NCBI RefSeq assembly: GCF_013520985.1
Contig: NZ_JACDTY010000006.1
Location: 124,001-188,000, forward strand
Length of the DNA stretch: 64,000 bases
Direction: 5' to 3'
Source: Mesorhizobium neociceri
GTDB lineage: Bacteria > Pseudomonadota > Alphaproteobacteria > Rhizobiales > Rhizobiaceae
Shown here: piece after piece, positions 63,806-64,000 of the stretch
How positions within the stretch are numbered: the stretch's first letter is position 1
How the letters are laid out: the number at the start of each line of letters is the position of its first letter
Notes under the pieces: model-generated
Databases searched by the model: none
The model's input: only the letters and a program-made list of their open reading frames with translations
Told to the model about the DNA's origin: nothing
Program-made: the position numbers and the translations under genes

Positions 63806-63834
63806 AAATGAAAATCCTAGTGGCGGTTTCATTT
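63806..63834. promoter_or_regulatory. Operator in FAD oxidase promoter (inverted repeat)
   Basis: AAATGAAA (63806-63813) and TTTCATTT (63827-63834), 13 bases apart, lie between the divergent FAD oxidase gene and the gene starting at 63969. A CTTGACG -35-like word for the oxidase is at 63850-63855. The core ATGAAA-N13-TTTCAT is the same as in front of potB. Confidence 0.7.
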
Positions 63835-63968
63835 TTTTGAAAGAGTGAGCGTCAAGTCAGAACCGACAATTGGCTACGCCACGGGATAGACCTTTGGCGT
63901 GAATCCAGTGAAAGTGCCGCGCCCTTCAGGCCAACTCCCATTCGCGATCATTCAAAGGACAGTAAGCC

Positions 63969-64000
63969 ATGACGAACCCAACGCAGCTTCCCGCCGACGG
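63969..64000 (+). CDS. Start of a gene running off the window
   Basis: AAGGAC lies upstream of the ATG at 63969, and the frame reads TNPTQLPAD to the window end. It is divergent from the FAD oxidase gene and shares its operator region, so it may belong to the same polyamine regulon; an aminotransferase or a PuuA-type ligase would fit, but 10 codons identify nothing. Confidence 0.5.
   Translation, partial: MTNPTQLPAD

Overview
The window looks like chromosomal DNA of a GC-rich alphaproteobacterium, most probably Mesorhizobium or a close Rhizobiales relative. The signs are: an F0 ATP synthase operon with separate b and b' genes and no F1 genes next to it; a BacA/SbmA peptide transporter; a BioR-type biotin regulator with its TTATAGATAA boxes; rhizobial families such as RT0821/Lpp0805 and DUF6101; and many palindromic intergenic elements of the RIME kind. 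I saw no rRNA, tRNA, CRISPR, prophage or transposase. The genus is an inference from remembered families; no search was run.

Layout. 1-6.3 kb: a surface lipoprotein and pdxH, a LacI regulator facing a PhyH-type dioxygenase, and an enoyl-CoA hydratase/acyl-CoA dehydrogenase pair. 6.3-16.8 kb: a palindromic repeat, a small Cys-rich protein, a secreted GH25 lysozyme, purD, a second PhyH dioxygenase facing a LysR regulator, ubiA, DUF6101, an FAD-linked oxidase, a Sua5-type enzyme and two exported proteins. 16.9-24.3 kb: a very acidic protein, glyS, a small secreted peptide, a DUF4328 membrane protein, glyQ, a GNAT and a large TPR protein. 24.5-31.5 kb: the biotin locus (bioR, bioY, DUF1284), polyprenyl diphosphate synthase, DUF2007, a TrmN6-like methyltransferase, an S49 peptidase, ispE and a MoaB-type protein. 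31.5-36 kb: a GFA-fold protein, a third PhyH dioxygenase, a glycosyltransferase, a radical SAM protein and rnhB. 36-38.9 kb: atpI-B-E-F'-F. 39-50.4 kb: a SleB-type hydrolase, an MFS transporter facing a LysR, der, a TPR protein, a polysaccharide deacetylase, bacA, a YbfB-type MFS, a small DUF1127-like protein and a GcvA-type LysR. 50.4-56 kb: a low-GC DUF6572-like gene, an M29 aminopeptidase, DUF488, an ArsC-like protein, a DHFR/ArsR/AHSA1 operon, a SnoaL-like protein and a 2'-5' RNA ligase-like protein.

56.1-64 kb is a polyamine-type island on the minus strand: FAD oxidase (PuuB-like), permeases PotB and PotC, binding protein PotD, XRE-cupin regulator (PuuR-like), ATPase PotA and an aldehyde dehydrogenase. 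The two promoter regions of this island carry the same inverted repeat, ATGAAA-N13-TTTCAT, which I propose as the operator of the XRE-cupin regulator. This and the BioR boxes are the clearest regulatory signals here.

Intergenic space is rich in two families of hairpin repeats, three copies each, plus one nested palindrome of a third type. Lower-GC patches (glyS insert, bacA, DUF6572 gene) may have a different history from their surroundings. I found no convincing wholly new multi-gene system; the best leads are the two regulatory circuits, the DUF1284-biotin link and the glyS insertion.
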